Origin: Desulfobulbus sp. | Lineage (GTDB): Bacteria > Desulfobacterota > Desulfobulbia > Desulfobulbales > Desulfobulbaceae | DNA: 64,000 nt | Direction: 5' to 3' | Assembly (NCBI GenBank): GCA_009780825.1 | Contig: WQZH01000006.1 | Coordinates: forward strand, 1 to 64,000 | Shown: positions 43,847-53,332 of the stretch, piece after piece | Layout: every line of letters begins with the position of its first letter | Position numbering within the stretch: the first letter of the stretch is position 1 | Program-made: the position numbers and the translations under genes | Notes under the pieces: model-generated | What the model was told of the DNA's origin: nothing | The model's input: the letters and a program-made list of their open reading frames with translations, nothing else | Database searches by the model: none

Positions 43847-46800
43847 TCATTCCCGCAGCAGCCTCTTGAGCCCTTGGTAATCGGTCTTGCCGCTGCCGAG
43901 GAGGGGGATTGCCGTCACGCGCTCCACCCGGCGCACCGAATAGATGGCTGAGAGTCCGGCGGCGCGCAGGGCGGCGTTGGCTTCCCCAACGGCAATCGTC
44001 ATGGGGGTAAAGAGCACGATTTCCGGGCCGCTCTCTTCCGGAGTGGCCTCCACGGCCAGGACCGGGCCTTCGGTCGGGGCATCTTCGCGTCTGGCGAAAG
44101 CGGCGAGCAGCGTTTCCTCGATCTGGGGAAGCGAAATCATCTCCCCGCCTATCTTGACAAAGCGTTTGAGGCGGCCCCGGAAAAAGAAACGCCCGTTCTC
44201 ATCCCGGCTGACCAGGTCGCCGGTACGGTACCAGGTCTTGTTTTCAAATGCCACAAACGGAGAAGGGGTATCGCCGAGATAGCCGGCAAAGACACTGGGA
44301 CCGCGCACCAGCAGCATACCAGTCTCGCCCGTTTGGGCGCGGCCGAGAATGCGGCCCTCTTCCTCGTGCACCACGGCGGTTGCCACCGAAGCCAGGGCGT
44401 GACCGATACTGCCGGAAACCACCTCTTCCGGGCGATTGACGGCAACCACCGGGGAGCATTCGGTGATGCCATATCCTTCGCAAAGGGCTGCCTCCGGACA
44501 TTGGCAGGCAAAGGCATGGTAGACGCGATCGGGACACTTTTCCGCGCCTACGAAGGCAAAGCGCAGGGAGGTCAGATCCTTGGTGCCGCGCGCGCGTTCA
44601 AGCATGGCATCCAGGAAGGTGGGGGGAGCGGCCAAAAGCGACAGTCTGAAATCTCGCACCATGACGATGAGCGGTCCGGATTCCGTGGGGTTGGGGTAAT
44701 AGGCCGCGCGCAGGCCGCAGGTGAGCGGCAGCACAATGTTCACCAGCAGCCCGAAGGAGTGGAAGGGCGGGAGCATGGCCAGCACGGTGTCGCCACCTTT
44801 CACCTGCAGGGCGTCGATGGCTTCTCTGGCGTTGGTCATGAGGTTGGTGTGTGTCAGGGGCACTGCCTTGGGCAGGGATTCCGAGCCGGAGGTGAAGAGC
44901 ACCGCCGCTGTTTTGGGGATGGGGTAGCCGGCAAAGGAGCGCAGCAAACGGGCCTGCAGCGCGGTACCGATCTTGTGGGTGAAGCTGAGGGATTTTGTCA
45001 GCGTTTCCAAGGGGAGCCAGTCCACCGGGATCTTTTCCGGCTCGAAACCCTGGCGTTCCAGCCGGGCAAGCAGGGTTGAGGCGGTGAGCACATGGCGGAC
45101 TCCGGCGAGCGCCACGCAATGGCGCATGTTGGCTTCCCCCACGGTCCAGTTGAGGAACACCGGCACCTTGCCTGCCAGCAGAGAGGCCAGCCACACGGCG
45201 GGCACCGCCGGGATGGAAGGAAGCATGATGCCGATATATTCTCCCGGCAGGGAGCGGAGGCGGCCCGAGAGCGCAAGGGCGCCGGTGAGGATGGCGCGCC
45301 GGGTGCGCAGAGAGGCCCGTTCGGCGCAAAGCGGCGTGCAAGGCGCTTGGCGGACCAGGGTGAGAAAGGCATCGGCAATGGTGGCTGAGCCAACAGGGAA
45401 AACGAGATGCTCGCGGGCTGGCGGGCAGAACCAACCCGCAGGCACGGGGCCTTGCTGTTCCTCGCCGCCGAGCTTGCCGCAAGCGGCCAAAAGGCAATCA
45501 TGCACACTCGTCAGGGATTCGAGGCTGGAAACAGGAATGCCCCGCACCGCTTCAAGGCGGAGGCTGAGCGCCATGAGATCCAGGCTGTCCAGACCGAGAT
45601 CGGCGGCAATATCCATCTCGTCGTTGATGGGGTGGTTTGGCGGGAGCTCGGCGGCTTCGAGCAGAGCCGCATAGACGGCTTCGCGCACAGCGGCGGAAAC
45701 GGCAAGATCCCCGTGCGCCGCGTCGCATTCGGGAAATGCAGGAATGGGATAGGGGGTTCGCCCTTGCCAGAAAAAGCGGGGCACAGCCATGGCTGGGCGT
45801 TCGGCCTCTCTGTAGAAGGCTTCCAGCCAAGGGTTGAGGGTGTGTTTGTCGCCGTCGCGGGGAATATCTTCCGGTTCAATGAATTCCACCGTCACTTCCC
45901 GGCGCGGGGTAAGGAAAACAAGGTTGGCGAGCACCGTGGCGATACCGCGCCCAATTTCCCTGACCAGGGAAGGGGCCTTGCCTGTGGCCGCATAGCTGAA
46001 GGCGCTGCCCCACAGTCCTGTGGTGCGCACGAGCACCACTCGCACGGTTGGAAGGCTGCTCAGGAGGGCCGCCGTACCGGAATTGCCGCCTATACTTTCT
46101 TTTTTTGCGCGGTAGATGCGGCCTGCGGGATAGAACAGTACACTATCGCCATGGCGCAGGGCATCCGAGATGGCAGTCATGCCCGCTTCCAGGGCTTTGC
46201 GGGCCTTGAAGCCGTCTTTGCGCAGGTCAGGGATGCTCACCGAGCCGATGATCCTGGCCACGAGGCCGCCGAAGAGTCCCGTCAACTGGTGCTCGTCGGC
46301 AAGAGGATGGGGCCGCGCGCCGGCAAGTTGGGAATAGACGATGATGGGGTCCATCAGGGCTGGATGATTGGGCAGGAAAAGGATGGCGGCATCCTTGCCT
46401 GGCGCAGCAATATGTTCCAGGCCGCGTGTTGTCACCCGGTAACGCAGCCCCACGCCCAGACGCAGGAAAAGCCCAAGCAGACTGCCGCGCGTGTCCGCCA
46501 GGGTTTTTTCCGGCAGGGAATGCAGCCGCCACCCGGTCCAGGCCAGAAAGACAAGGATGACCAGGCCGGTGCCGGCCAGCAACAGGGCAGGATGCAGGAA
46601 GCCGAGCGGGGCGAAGACGAGGCCAGAGAGAAGAATGCCGGAAAAGGAAGCGAAGTTGGAAATGCCGAGCACCTTGCCCTGCTCTTCAGCGGCAGGCCGG
46701 ATCTGGATGAAGCTGACCAGAGGGATGAGGTAGAGGCCGCCGCAGGTGCCGGCAAGGATAAAGGCGATAAGGAGCCAAGGCAGGCGCAGGCCGGCCGGCA

Positions 46801-47545
46801 TCAGTGGCGCCAAGGCTGCCGCGGCGATCCCAAATGCCATGCCCGTCCCGGCGGGGAGCATAAAACGCCGCCGGACTCCCGCTTCATGCCGCCCGGCCAG
46901 AACGGCGCCGATGCAGATGCCCACGGTGAGAGCCACGGAAAGCGAACTGGTGACAGTGAGGGTAAAACCGAGACCTACCCCGAGGTTCGGGAGACAGAGG
47001 AGCACAAAGGAGGAAATGCAGTAAAAAAATGCCTCTCCAGCCAGGGCAAGATACAGGGGACTGCCGTTGCGCCGGCATTCCAGCGCGTAGCGGCATGAAT
47101 CCACGGGGCCGAGCCAGGGAAAGGGGGCCTTTGTCCACTCTTTTCCCCGGCTTTTGCGTATGCCAGAGGCGGCCAGGATACCGATCACGGCCACCAAGAT
47201 CGAGAAGACTCCTATGGCCACACGGCCGAAGACCAGAGGCTCTTCCGGCAGCAGGGTCAGCACGAAGGCGGGCGCCGTCAGTTTAAGCACCACTCCGGCC
47301 AGGGAAAAACCCAACAAAATGGTGGCGGTGGTGGCCAGTTTGAGCAGGGCATTCATTTTGGGTACTTCGTGGGCCGGGAAATTTTCAGGAATGACTCCGT
47401 CGAGCGCCGGGCTGAAAAAGGTGGCTTGCAGGCCCATAAGAAAAACCACGGCCACCGTGCCCCACCAGTGCGCGATGAAACCCGTGGCGCAGAGAGTGAA
47501 AGCGCCAAGGAACATGGCGCCAAGCTCCAGGTACTTGGCGCGCAC
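43847..47545 (-). CDS. MFS/acyltransferase/ACP/AMP-ligase fusion, 5'-truncated
   Basis: A multi-domain protein akin to Aas-type 2-acyl-glycerophosphoethanolamine recycling fusions. From the GTG at 47545 it has 1232 residues: most of an MFS domain (1-345), a PlsC acyltransferase (NHPALMD, near 390), an acyl-carrier domain (GLDSLDL, near 648), and an AMP-dependent ligase (FTSGSESLPK, near 880) ending in LGSGKTDYQGL. The MFS part lacks its first helices. Just upstream, the expected sequence LPFVLFSAWA appears in a different frame (about 47586-47620), and one missing G would join them. Before that begins the flavoprotein gene, so the 5' end is deleted. May be a pseudogene. Confidence 0.75.
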   Translation of the reverse strand: MRAKYLELGAMFLGAFTLCATGFIAHWWGTVAVVFLMGLQATFFSPALDGVIPENFPAHEVPKMNALLKLATTATILLGFSLAGVVLKLTAPAFVLTLLPEEPLVFGRVAIGVFSILVAVIGILAASGIRKSRGKEWTKAPFPWLGPVDSCRYALECRRNGSPLYLALAGEAFFYCISSFVLLCLPNLGVGLGFTLTVTSSLSVALTVGICIGAVLAGRHEAGVRRRFMLPAGTGMAFGIAAAALAPLMPAGLRLPWLLIAFILAGTCGGLYLIPLVSFIQIRPAAEEQGKVLGISNFASFSGILLSGLVFAPLGFLHPALLLAGTGLVILVFLAWTGWRLHSLPEKTLADTRGSLLGLFLRLGVGLRYRVTTRGLEHIAAPGKDAAILFLPNHPALMDPIIVYSQLAGARPHPLADEHQLTGLFGGLVARIIGSVSIPDLRKDGFKARKALEAGMTAISDALRHGDSVLFYPAGRIYRAKKESIGGNSGTAALLSSLPTVRVVLVRTTGLWGSAFSYAATGKAPSLVREIGRGIATVLANLVFLTPRREVTVEFIEPEDIPRDGDKHTLNPWLEAFYREAERPAMAVPRFFWQGRTPYPIPAFPECDAAHGDLAVSAAVREAVYAALLEAAELPPNHPINDEMDIAADLGLDSLDLMALSLRLEAVRGIPVSSLESLTSVHDCLLAACGKLGGEEQQGPVPAGWFCPPAREHLVFPVGSATIADAFLTLVRQAPCTPLCAERASLRTRRAILTGALALSGRLRSLPGEYIGIMLPSIPAVPAVWLASLLAGKVPVFLNWTVGEANMRHCVALAGVRHVLTASTLLARLERQGFEPEKIPVDWLPLETLTKSLSFTHKIGTALQARLLRSFAGYPIPKTAAVLFTSGSESLPKAVPLTHTNLMTNAREAIDALQVKGGDTVLAMLPPFHSFGLLVNIVLPLTCGLRAAYYPNPTESGPLIVMVRDFRLSLLAAPPTFLDAMLERARGTKDLTSLRFAFVGAEKCPDRVYHAFACQCPEAALCEGYGITECSPVVAVNRPEEVVSGSIGHALASVATAVVHEEEGRILGRAQTGETGMLLVRGPSVFAGYLGDTPSPFVAFENKTWYRTGDLVSRDENGRFFFRGRLKRFVKIGGEMISLPQIEETLLAAFARREDAPTEGPVLAVEATPEESGPEIVLFTPMTIAVGEANAALRAAGLSAIYSVRRVERVTAIPLLGSGKTDYQGLKRLLRE

Positions 47546-47637
47546 GATGACCAGCTTTTTGGGGAAGGCATCCGCCAGCCATCCGCCCAGGCGGAAAAGA
47601 GGACGAAGGGCAGAGAGGTCTGTTTTCGTTGAAAGCC

Positions 47638-48204
47638 TTAGCCGTTGCGGACAAGTTCTGTTGCGGCCTGGCGGACGCGCTCAAAATGGTGCGGTTGCCG
47701 CTGCACATCGTTGAGGCCACGCAGATTGCCGAAGACCAGTGGCTCTGAGGTGCGGAAGCCAAGGAACGCGAACATGTCGTTGACGTACTGGAAATAGGAG
47801 GCGAACCGGGTAAGGTCCGGCTGCCCCTGAGTGTAGAGCACGAGCATTCGTTGACCGTTCAGCCAGGAGGTGTAATCAGGTTTGAGCACCGGCATCAACC
47901 GGTCGGTGAACAGCCTGGCCTGGGCGGTCATCTGCCACATGTACACCGGCGAGGCCAGGACCACCGCATCGGCTGCGAACAGATCCGTCAGAATGGATTG
48001 CATGTCGTCCTTGATCGCGCATTGTTTTTCTTTGCCGGGCTGGCGGCAACTGTAGCAGGCCTGACATCCCTTCAACTGCAGGGTGTTGAGCGTGTATCTG
48101 CTGATGGTTGCGCCGAGACGTCCGGCCTCTTCGAGCAGGACGTTGAGCAGTTGGGCCGAGTTGCCCTGGGCGCGGGGGCTGGCATAAAGCGCAAGGATCT
48201 TCAT
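47638..48204 (-). CDS. NADPH-dependent FMN reductase-like flavoprotein
   Basis: A 188-residue flavodoxin-fold protein. The N-terminus KILALYASPRAQGNSAQL is the FMN-phosphate loop, followed by KGCQACYSCR (three Cys, as in iron-sulfur flavoproteins) and VLASPVYMWQM. Likely a redox flavoprotein acting on quinones, nitro compounds or Fe-S partners. The ATG at 48204 has CAGGTG upstream. Its stop abuts the truncated acyltransferase fusion gene. Confidence 0.87.
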   Translation of the reverse strand: MKILALYASPRAQGNSAQLLNVLLEEAGRLGATISRYTLNTLQLKGCQACYSCRQPGKEKQCAIKDDMQSILTDLFAADAVVLASPVYMWQMTAQARLFTDRLMPVLKPDYTSWLNGQRMLVLYTQGQPDLTRFASYFQYVNDMFAFLGFRTSEPLVFGNLRGLNDVQRQPHHFERVRQAATELVRNG

Positions 48205-49377
48205 GGGGTTCACCTGAGTAAAAAGGAAAAAAGGGCACGGCCAGGCAAAATGCCGCAGGCTCAATCCCACGGCAGACCATTGGATTGTACGGCAGCCGCA
48301 GATCCAGCCCAGCGCATATTGTGCGCGGCTTTGGCTTGGGGGATTGGGCATGACGCACATGCATATTCTGCCAGAGTTTCCAGCCATGCACAACGGTTTC
48401 CGACATGTTTTGATCGGCGGATTGTGACCGCACAGCACACACAATGAAGCATGCTCCATGGCCATATCTTTTTCTGCGGAGCGATTCTGGTGATTATCGA
48501 ACTGATTGATCGGCATCATCCTGGCCAGCCTCAAGTCGTGGGGCATGGTGGGCGGTCTGTTGGCGGAGCAACTCCCGGTTCCCTGTCTGCTCGGCCGGAT
48601 CGTGCGTTTTGCAGCCTGGGCTACTGCTCCATTGCCCTTGCCACCCCCTGGGTACTCGAAGCACTCCAAAACGCCGGCCATTCTTCATCTCGACCATGGT
48701 GTCACCGAACTCACTCAAGGGAAGATGCTCGTGCCTTTCCCCCTTGCACCTGGTCAATATGGTCTTCTTGGTCAAAGGCACATCAAGTGGGTTCTGCGAA
48801 ACCCTGTTGGGTATCCTCGCCACGGAGTTCCCTGCTATCCCCGCTTACGCCGTTGCCGGTTCCACGGCTCCCCATCTGTGGCAGGACGTTATCTTGGGTG
48901 TGGGTCATGGTGAGCCTGCCCTTTCCCCGTCATTTGGGTAAAAAATATCCACCTGTGAGGGCTTGATTGCCTGGGTAACCATGATCATAAAGGCTGTGCG
49001 CATTTTTATCATCATCTTGCTATTTCAAGGGGATAAATAAAAGATGCATTGACACGATTATGTCGGAGTGAGTAAAAAGTATGCAAGGATGCGGAGACGA
49101 CCAGGGGCACGGGATTGCCGCCGCATATTGCAACGACCGCCTGCCTCGCCCGTGCTTGGTGGGCGCCGTAGTAGTTGTCTGTGGAGACGAGCATTGCCGG
49201 GCATTCTGTGGATCCACTTCGCGCTAACGGGAAATTTTGCCACGCAAACTGGCACAGTACATGCTATAAATGGGCATCTCTGCTGTGCTTGTTGTCCCCG
49301 CCACGGTTGAGGCGGATCGGGAGCATGGGATGCATCAACGAAATAATTCTGTCACGCATGACAGGAGGGACAAAGAT
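48205..49377. other. Long region without a recognised gene
   Basis: About 1.17 kb. The part 48451-48930 has mid-length open frames on both strands (up to 171 codons) but with atypical residue use and no family I recognise; it may be decayed mobile DNA. 49000-49250 is unremarkable. A sigma-54-like site at 49250 marks the promoter side of the next gene. Confidence 0.4.
49250..49264 (+). promoter_or_regulatory. Sigma-54-like promoter of the Gly/Tyr-rich protein
   Basis: TGGCACAGTACATGC resembles TGGCACG-N4-TTGC with correct GG-GC spacing; the -12 element is ATGC instead of TTGC. The predicted start near 49276 leaves a leader of about 100 bases. Confidence 0.4.
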
Positions 49378-49821
49378 ATGGTAAAAAAAATAGCTATGGG
49401 TCTGTTGGTCTCTATGTTGGCAATGCCTTTGGTGCCCGCGACGGGAATGAGTCGGAGCTACGGATACTACGGGGGCGGGCGGTACTACGGAGGAGGTCCA
49501 CGTCCGTATTCCTACGGCTACGGGCGCTATGGGTATTACGGTGGCCACCGGGGATGGGGACCGAGTGCGTGGCTCTGGGGATTGGGCGGCCTTGTCTTGG
49601 GTTCGGCCATAGTCGCCACGGCCATGCAGCCGCCAGTTCAGCAAGTGGTATATGCCGACTCGCCGCCGCCGGTTTATTCGTATCAGCCCCGGGTTTCTCC
49701 GGGAATGTGCCGGTGGGAGCGGTACGTGCTGGACGGATACGGCAGAACAATGTTTGACCGGTACGGTCAACCGGTCAAGGAATATACGACTGGCCCCTGC
49801 GGGTATCAGCCGGGCTGGTAA
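49378..49821 (+). CDS. Gly/Tyr-rich exported protein
   Basis: A 147-residue protein with a signal peptide (residues 1-22), a Gly/Tyr/Arg-rich segment (about 24-60, repeats of YGYYGG and YYGGG type), a hydrophobic stretch WLWGLGGLVLGSAIVA (about 62-78), then a Pro/Tyr-rich tail with two cysteines. The ATG at 49378 has GGAGGG 9 nt upstream; earlier in-frame ATGs lack a site. Similar proteins are seen in cell envelopes, function unknown. A lipoprotein gene follows after 47 bases. Confidence 0.75.
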   Translation: MVKKIAMGLLVSMLAMPLVPATGMSRSYGYYGGGRYYGGGPRPYSYGYGRYGYYGGHRGWGPSAWLWGLGGLVLGSAIVATAMQPPVQQVVYADSPPPVYSYQPRVSPGMCRWERYVLDGYGRTMFDRYGQPVKEYTTGPCGYQPGW

Positions 49822-49868
49822 TCCGGAGTGCGGTCAGGTGTAATCTTATTGAACCAAGGAAACGAATT

Positions 49869-50315
49869 ATGAAACAGTTGAATGTCATTGTTGCCCTGCT
49901 TGCCCTTGCTGCCCTCTCTTCCTGCGCTACCAGAGCCCAAACCGGAGCGCTTGGCGGCGCCGCCGGCGGCGCGCTCATTGGGCAGGCGATCGGGCGCAGT
50001 ACCGGCGGCACACTGATCGGCGCGGCGGTGGGCGCGGGTCTGGGATACATGCTCGGCAACGAAATGGACAAGTATGACCGCGACCGAATGAGCAACGTCT
50101 ACGAACGGGGCCTATCGAACCGGCGGTCAGAGTGGGTGAATCCCGATTCCGGCAACCAGTATGCGGTGACCCCGCAGCCCGCCTACCAGAACCCCTCCAG
50201 CGGCCAAGTCTGCCGGAGGGCTGAAGTTACCGCGGTGATTGATGGCAAACCGCAACGCACCTACAGCACCGCCTGCCGCAACGCCTACGGCGAATGGGAG
50301 TTGCAAAGGATGTAA
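49869..50315 (+). CDS. Glycine-zipper lipoprotein (17-kDa antigen family)
   Basis: A 148-residue outer-membrane-type lipoprotein. The signal peptide ends in a lipobox LSSC (Cys19). Residues about 25-60 form a glycine zipper (GALGGAAGGALIGQAIG and GGTLIGAAVGAGLGYMLG) that can pack in membranes. The C-terminal part matches the 17-kDa surface antigen pattern with CRRAEVTAVIDGKPQ and ACRNAYGEWEL. Probably works with the preceding envelope protein. Confidence 0.87.
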   Translation: MKQLNVIVALLALAALSSCATRAQTGALGGAAGGALIGQAIGRSTGGTLIGAAVGAGLGYMLGNEMDKYDRDRMSNVYERGLSNRRSEWVNPDSGNQYAVTPQPAYQNPSSGQVCRRAEVTAVIDGKPQRTYSTACRNAYGEWELQRM

Positions 50316-50911
50316 ATCCCAATGTTTTCCGAGCCGTGGAGGCGGAGCAATCGAAGCCCGGCCTCCACGGCCTCTGTGTACCCTCCCTGTTCCATCTCAT
50401 CCCCTGCCAAGCCGTTTTTCTCCCATTCCCCATCTTGTACGGGCGCCACCCTTACTGAACCTACAGGGTATCCTGACGGCCTGCATTGCACACAGCCCGC
50501 CGATCATGGAATCGTGGGAAGGTCATGTCCTTGTCGGCGAGCAGCGACTTCAGGCCTCTGAGCAGCCGACGGCGGGGATTGGCAAGAGGTCGGGCGGTTT
50601 ATCTTGATATCAGACGTAGAAAACGTCTTTGTGCAGGGGATGGTCGTCAGCCGCTTGACTGAAGAGCCTGCCATGTTTTTTGCATCCTGCGCAGGAGTCC
50701 ATAGGTATGATCTGGACAATTTTGTGGCGGATACCCGAGAGTGTCGCTGTGAGTACAACGGGGCTCTATGTCCAAGCTCCCGTTTCCGGATTTCCTATCC
50801 AGAAGGCCGGTGGCGGGGTTTTCGTGTGGGGTGGGATGATCTCGACAAGATGTACCCGACAGATGCACGCAGGCAAATCTTCGGACGCTACTTGTCAGCA
50901 AACCTGGGGCA
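50316..50911. other. Gene-free region, possibly degraded DNA
   Basis: About 600 bases. Short frames on both strands, the longest 106 codons (50604-50924, plus), none with recognised similarity or a clear ribosome site. The converging SDR gene ends at 50912. It may be remnant DNA from a rearrangement. Confidence 0.35.
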
Positions 50912-51643
50912 TCAACTCATATAGGCGCCGCCATTGACGTTGATCGTCTGGCCTGTCATGTAGCCGTTTCGCGCCAACATAACCACTGCTTCGGCCACCT
51001 CCTCGACGCGGCCAAAGCGGCCGATCGGGACGATGTCTGGCCGGGCGCGATCGTTGCCGCGCAGCATGTCGGTCTCGATCAACGCCGGCGCAACGACATT
51101 GGCGGTGATGCCCTGGCCCGCGAGTAATGAAGCATAGCCATGAGTCATACCGATCATGCCCGCCTTCGAGGCGGCGTAATGCGGCCCGATGATTCCACCG
51201 ATCTGCGCAGCGGTCGAGGAGATATTGACGATGCGACCCCAGCGCCGTGCGCGCATACCTGGCAGGGCTGCCTGCGTCACCAGGAAAGCTGAGGTGAGGT
51301 TGATCGCGATGGTGTCGTCCCACACCGAGGTGTCGAGCGTGTCGAGCGTCACCGGCCAGGCGACGCCGGCATTGTTGACGAGGATGTCAATCGGCCCAAG
51401 TGTCGACTCGACGGCCGCCACCAGCCTCTTCACCTCGCTCGACGAGGCAACATCCGCGGCGAGCGCCGCCGCGCGTCGGCCACAGGCTCTGATTTCGGAT
51501 GCGACCGCCTCCGCGTCAGCCTGGCGCTCGCGGTAATTGACGGCAATGTCAGCGCCGGCCGCCGCCAGCGCCAAGGCAATGGCACGCCCGATGCCGCGGC
51601 TGCCGCCAGTGACGAGGGCACATCTGCCTGTGAGATAATCCAT
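50912..51643 (-). CDS. SDR oxidoreductase, FabG-like
   Basis: A 243-residue classical short-chain dehydrogenase/reductase. TGGSRGIGRA (cofactor, about 12-21), NNAG (near 87), catalytic Ser (NISSTAAQ, near 138) and YAASK (near 152) are present, as well as the C-terminal GQTINVNGG typical of FabG. The ATG at 51643 has AGGAAGGAG 6 nt away. It is not near other fatty-acid genes and its GC-rich codon use differs from its neighbours, which may indicate transfer. Confidence 0.9.
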   Translation of the reverse strand: MDYLTGRCALVTGGSRGIGRAIALALAAAGADIAVNYRERQADAEAVASEIRACGRRAAALAADVASSSEVKRLVAAVESTLGPIDILVNNAGVAWPVTLDTLDTSVWDDTIAINLTSAFLVTQAALPGMRARRWGRIVNISSTAAQIGGIIGPHYAASKAGMIGMTHGYASLLAGQGITANVVAPALIETDMLRGNDRARPDIVPIGRFGRVEEVAEAVVMLARNGYMTGQTINVNGGAYMS

Positions 51644-52282
51644 GTGCAACTCCTTCCTCAAGGGGCAAAAACCGCAGGAAAACAGATAGATTATTTTTCC
51701 GCGACCGCTGTATTTTTCAGCGAAATTATATGACACTTTCTCCCATGACGGCAAGTAGTTATTGCCAAAGAACAAGCGCCTCTTTCTTCCTCTGCCCGAC
51801 GATCAAAGCGGGTTCATCCCTCATGCGTCCTGACGACTCCCTTCTCTCTTTCAGATGTGAGGACTTTTGCCTGGCAATCGGCATTGAAAAATGACCCACC
51901 TTGTTTAAGTTTTTTTGGGTTGTTTTTTCTGAATATGGATTCCAGGTACGCAGTTGCCGGATGAACCTGTTTTTTCTGCCTTCATTGACGGCAATGAATC
52001 GCTTTTCTTTTTGTTGTGTTGGATGTAATTTTTTTTCGATATTGAGACTGACAGACCGGTTTCCGTGGCAGACAATTGGAGCCTGCCGCGACAAGCATTT
52101 TTATGCTGTCGCCGAAGCCCACCACCATCAAGGACGAAGTGATCGTAAATGTACTGTGGCCACGGGAAGTTGGTTGTCCGGAATTTGTCAAGATCTGCGA
52201 TCACACATGACTGAGAGCGTCAAGTGTGTAGCCGTAAGCGAGATTGCACGCTTTTACCTTCCACGCAGAGGCACGAGCTGAT
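51644..52282. other. AT-rich gene-free region
   Basis: About 640 bases between divergent SDR genes. Long T/A runs and short frames only. A minus-strand stretch near 51850-51900 (KVGHFSMPIA in one frame) faintly recalls the tail of IS21-type insertion sequences, but this is too short to support a call. Confidence 0.35.
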
Positions 52283-53095
52283 ATGAACCTGAATTTACAA
52301 GAAAAAGTTGTAGTTATTACCGGAGGGACCCTCGGCATAGGCAAGGCCTGTGTGGACGCGTTCCTGCTCGAAGGGAGCCGGGTGGTCATCTGCGCCCGGA
52401 CGCAAAGCAAACTGGATGAATTCACAGCTCAGTATAAAGGTAGACCCGCGTTGGCATTCAAGGCAGATGTCGCGAACCCGGACGATATGTTACAGTTGGC
52501 GGAAAACGCGGCTACAGCCTTTGGCGGAATTGACGTGTGGGTAAACAACGCTGGCATGTACCCCAGGGGCAAGCTTGAAGATATGCCATTGGAAGAATGG
52601 CGGCGGACTTTCAACGTTAACGTGGACGGCGTACTTTACGGCTCCAGGGCCGCCATTCCTTATATGCGCAGACGCGGCAAGGGAGTGATCATCAATGCCG
52701 CTTCTTTTGCTTCTCACATTCCTACGGCTGGGCGCGGCGCCTACGGCATAACGAAGGCTGCCGTTCAGCACATGACCAGGGTATTAGGCGCGGAGCTTGC
52801 GCCCGACAACATCCGGGTGGTTTCCTATCTGCCGGGTTTTGTGATCACCGATCTCACCGCCCATGTCACGGATTCTGAAAAGGATCTGATAGAGACGCAA
52901 CTTGCGCAACACCGATCTGGAATGCCAGAAGAAATTGCGCCAATTGTGCTTTTTCTCGCCTCTGATCTCGCCAGCTTCATCACCGGCTGTGGCATTGAAG
53001 CGAGTGGAGGCAGATATTGTGTGCAGAACCCAGATATGCCCTGGGGCAAGAAAGCTGCTTCGCACCCTTTCAATGCTGTTGAGGAAGATACCTAA
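52283..53095 (+). CDS. SDR oxidoreductase, second type
   Basis: A 270-residue short-chain dehydrogenase/reductase. TGGTLGIGKA (about 12-21), NNAGMYP (near 88), INAASFASH (catalytic Ser) and YGITKAA (catalytic Tyr/Lys) are intact. It has an unusual C-terminal extension after the GCGIEASGG segment (QNPDMPWGKKA...). Only about 40% similar by eye to the divergent SDR at 50912. The ATG at 52283 is used; the ribosome site is weak. Substrate unknown. Confidence 0.88.
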   Translation: MNLNLQEKVVVITGGTLGIGKACVDAFLLEGSRVVICARTQSKLDEFTAQYKGRPALAFKADVANPDDMLQLAENAATAFGGIDVWVNNAGMYPRGKLEDMPLEEWRRTFNVNVDGVLYGSRAAIPYMRRRGKGVIINAASFASHIPTAGRGAYGITKAAVQHMTRVLGAELAPDNIRVVSYLPGFVITDLTAHVTDSEKDLIETQLAQHRSGMPEEIAPIVLFLASDLASFITGCGIEASGGRYCVQNPDMPWGKKAASHPFNAVEEDT

Positions 53096-53332
53096 CCAAC
53101 TGGACATCGCCATTCTTTGCCAAACTGGCGAACAATTTTCCCCTGTCCAGGTCAACTTTTTCCATTCACCTGTCGCAACAGGTCTGCTGCGCACGCCCGC
53201 GCTCAAAGCTCCTCCATGATCGTGTCCAGTTAATGAAGAACGCCCCCGGCGTTCGTTCCTGCATGCCACCCGAACAAACGAAAGTTTCCGGTACATCCCA
53301 GCCTCTTGCTTGAGATTCCATCCACGCCCATA

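Noticed and set aside
48451..48966. 171-codon plus-strand frame and overlapping minus-strand frames
   Set aside because: I considered an insertion-sequence or group II intron remnant, but found no reverse transcriptase, transposase or intron domain V motif.
51850..51900. Possible IS21-type remnant
   Set aside because: The resemblance covers only about ten residues and no inverted ends were found.
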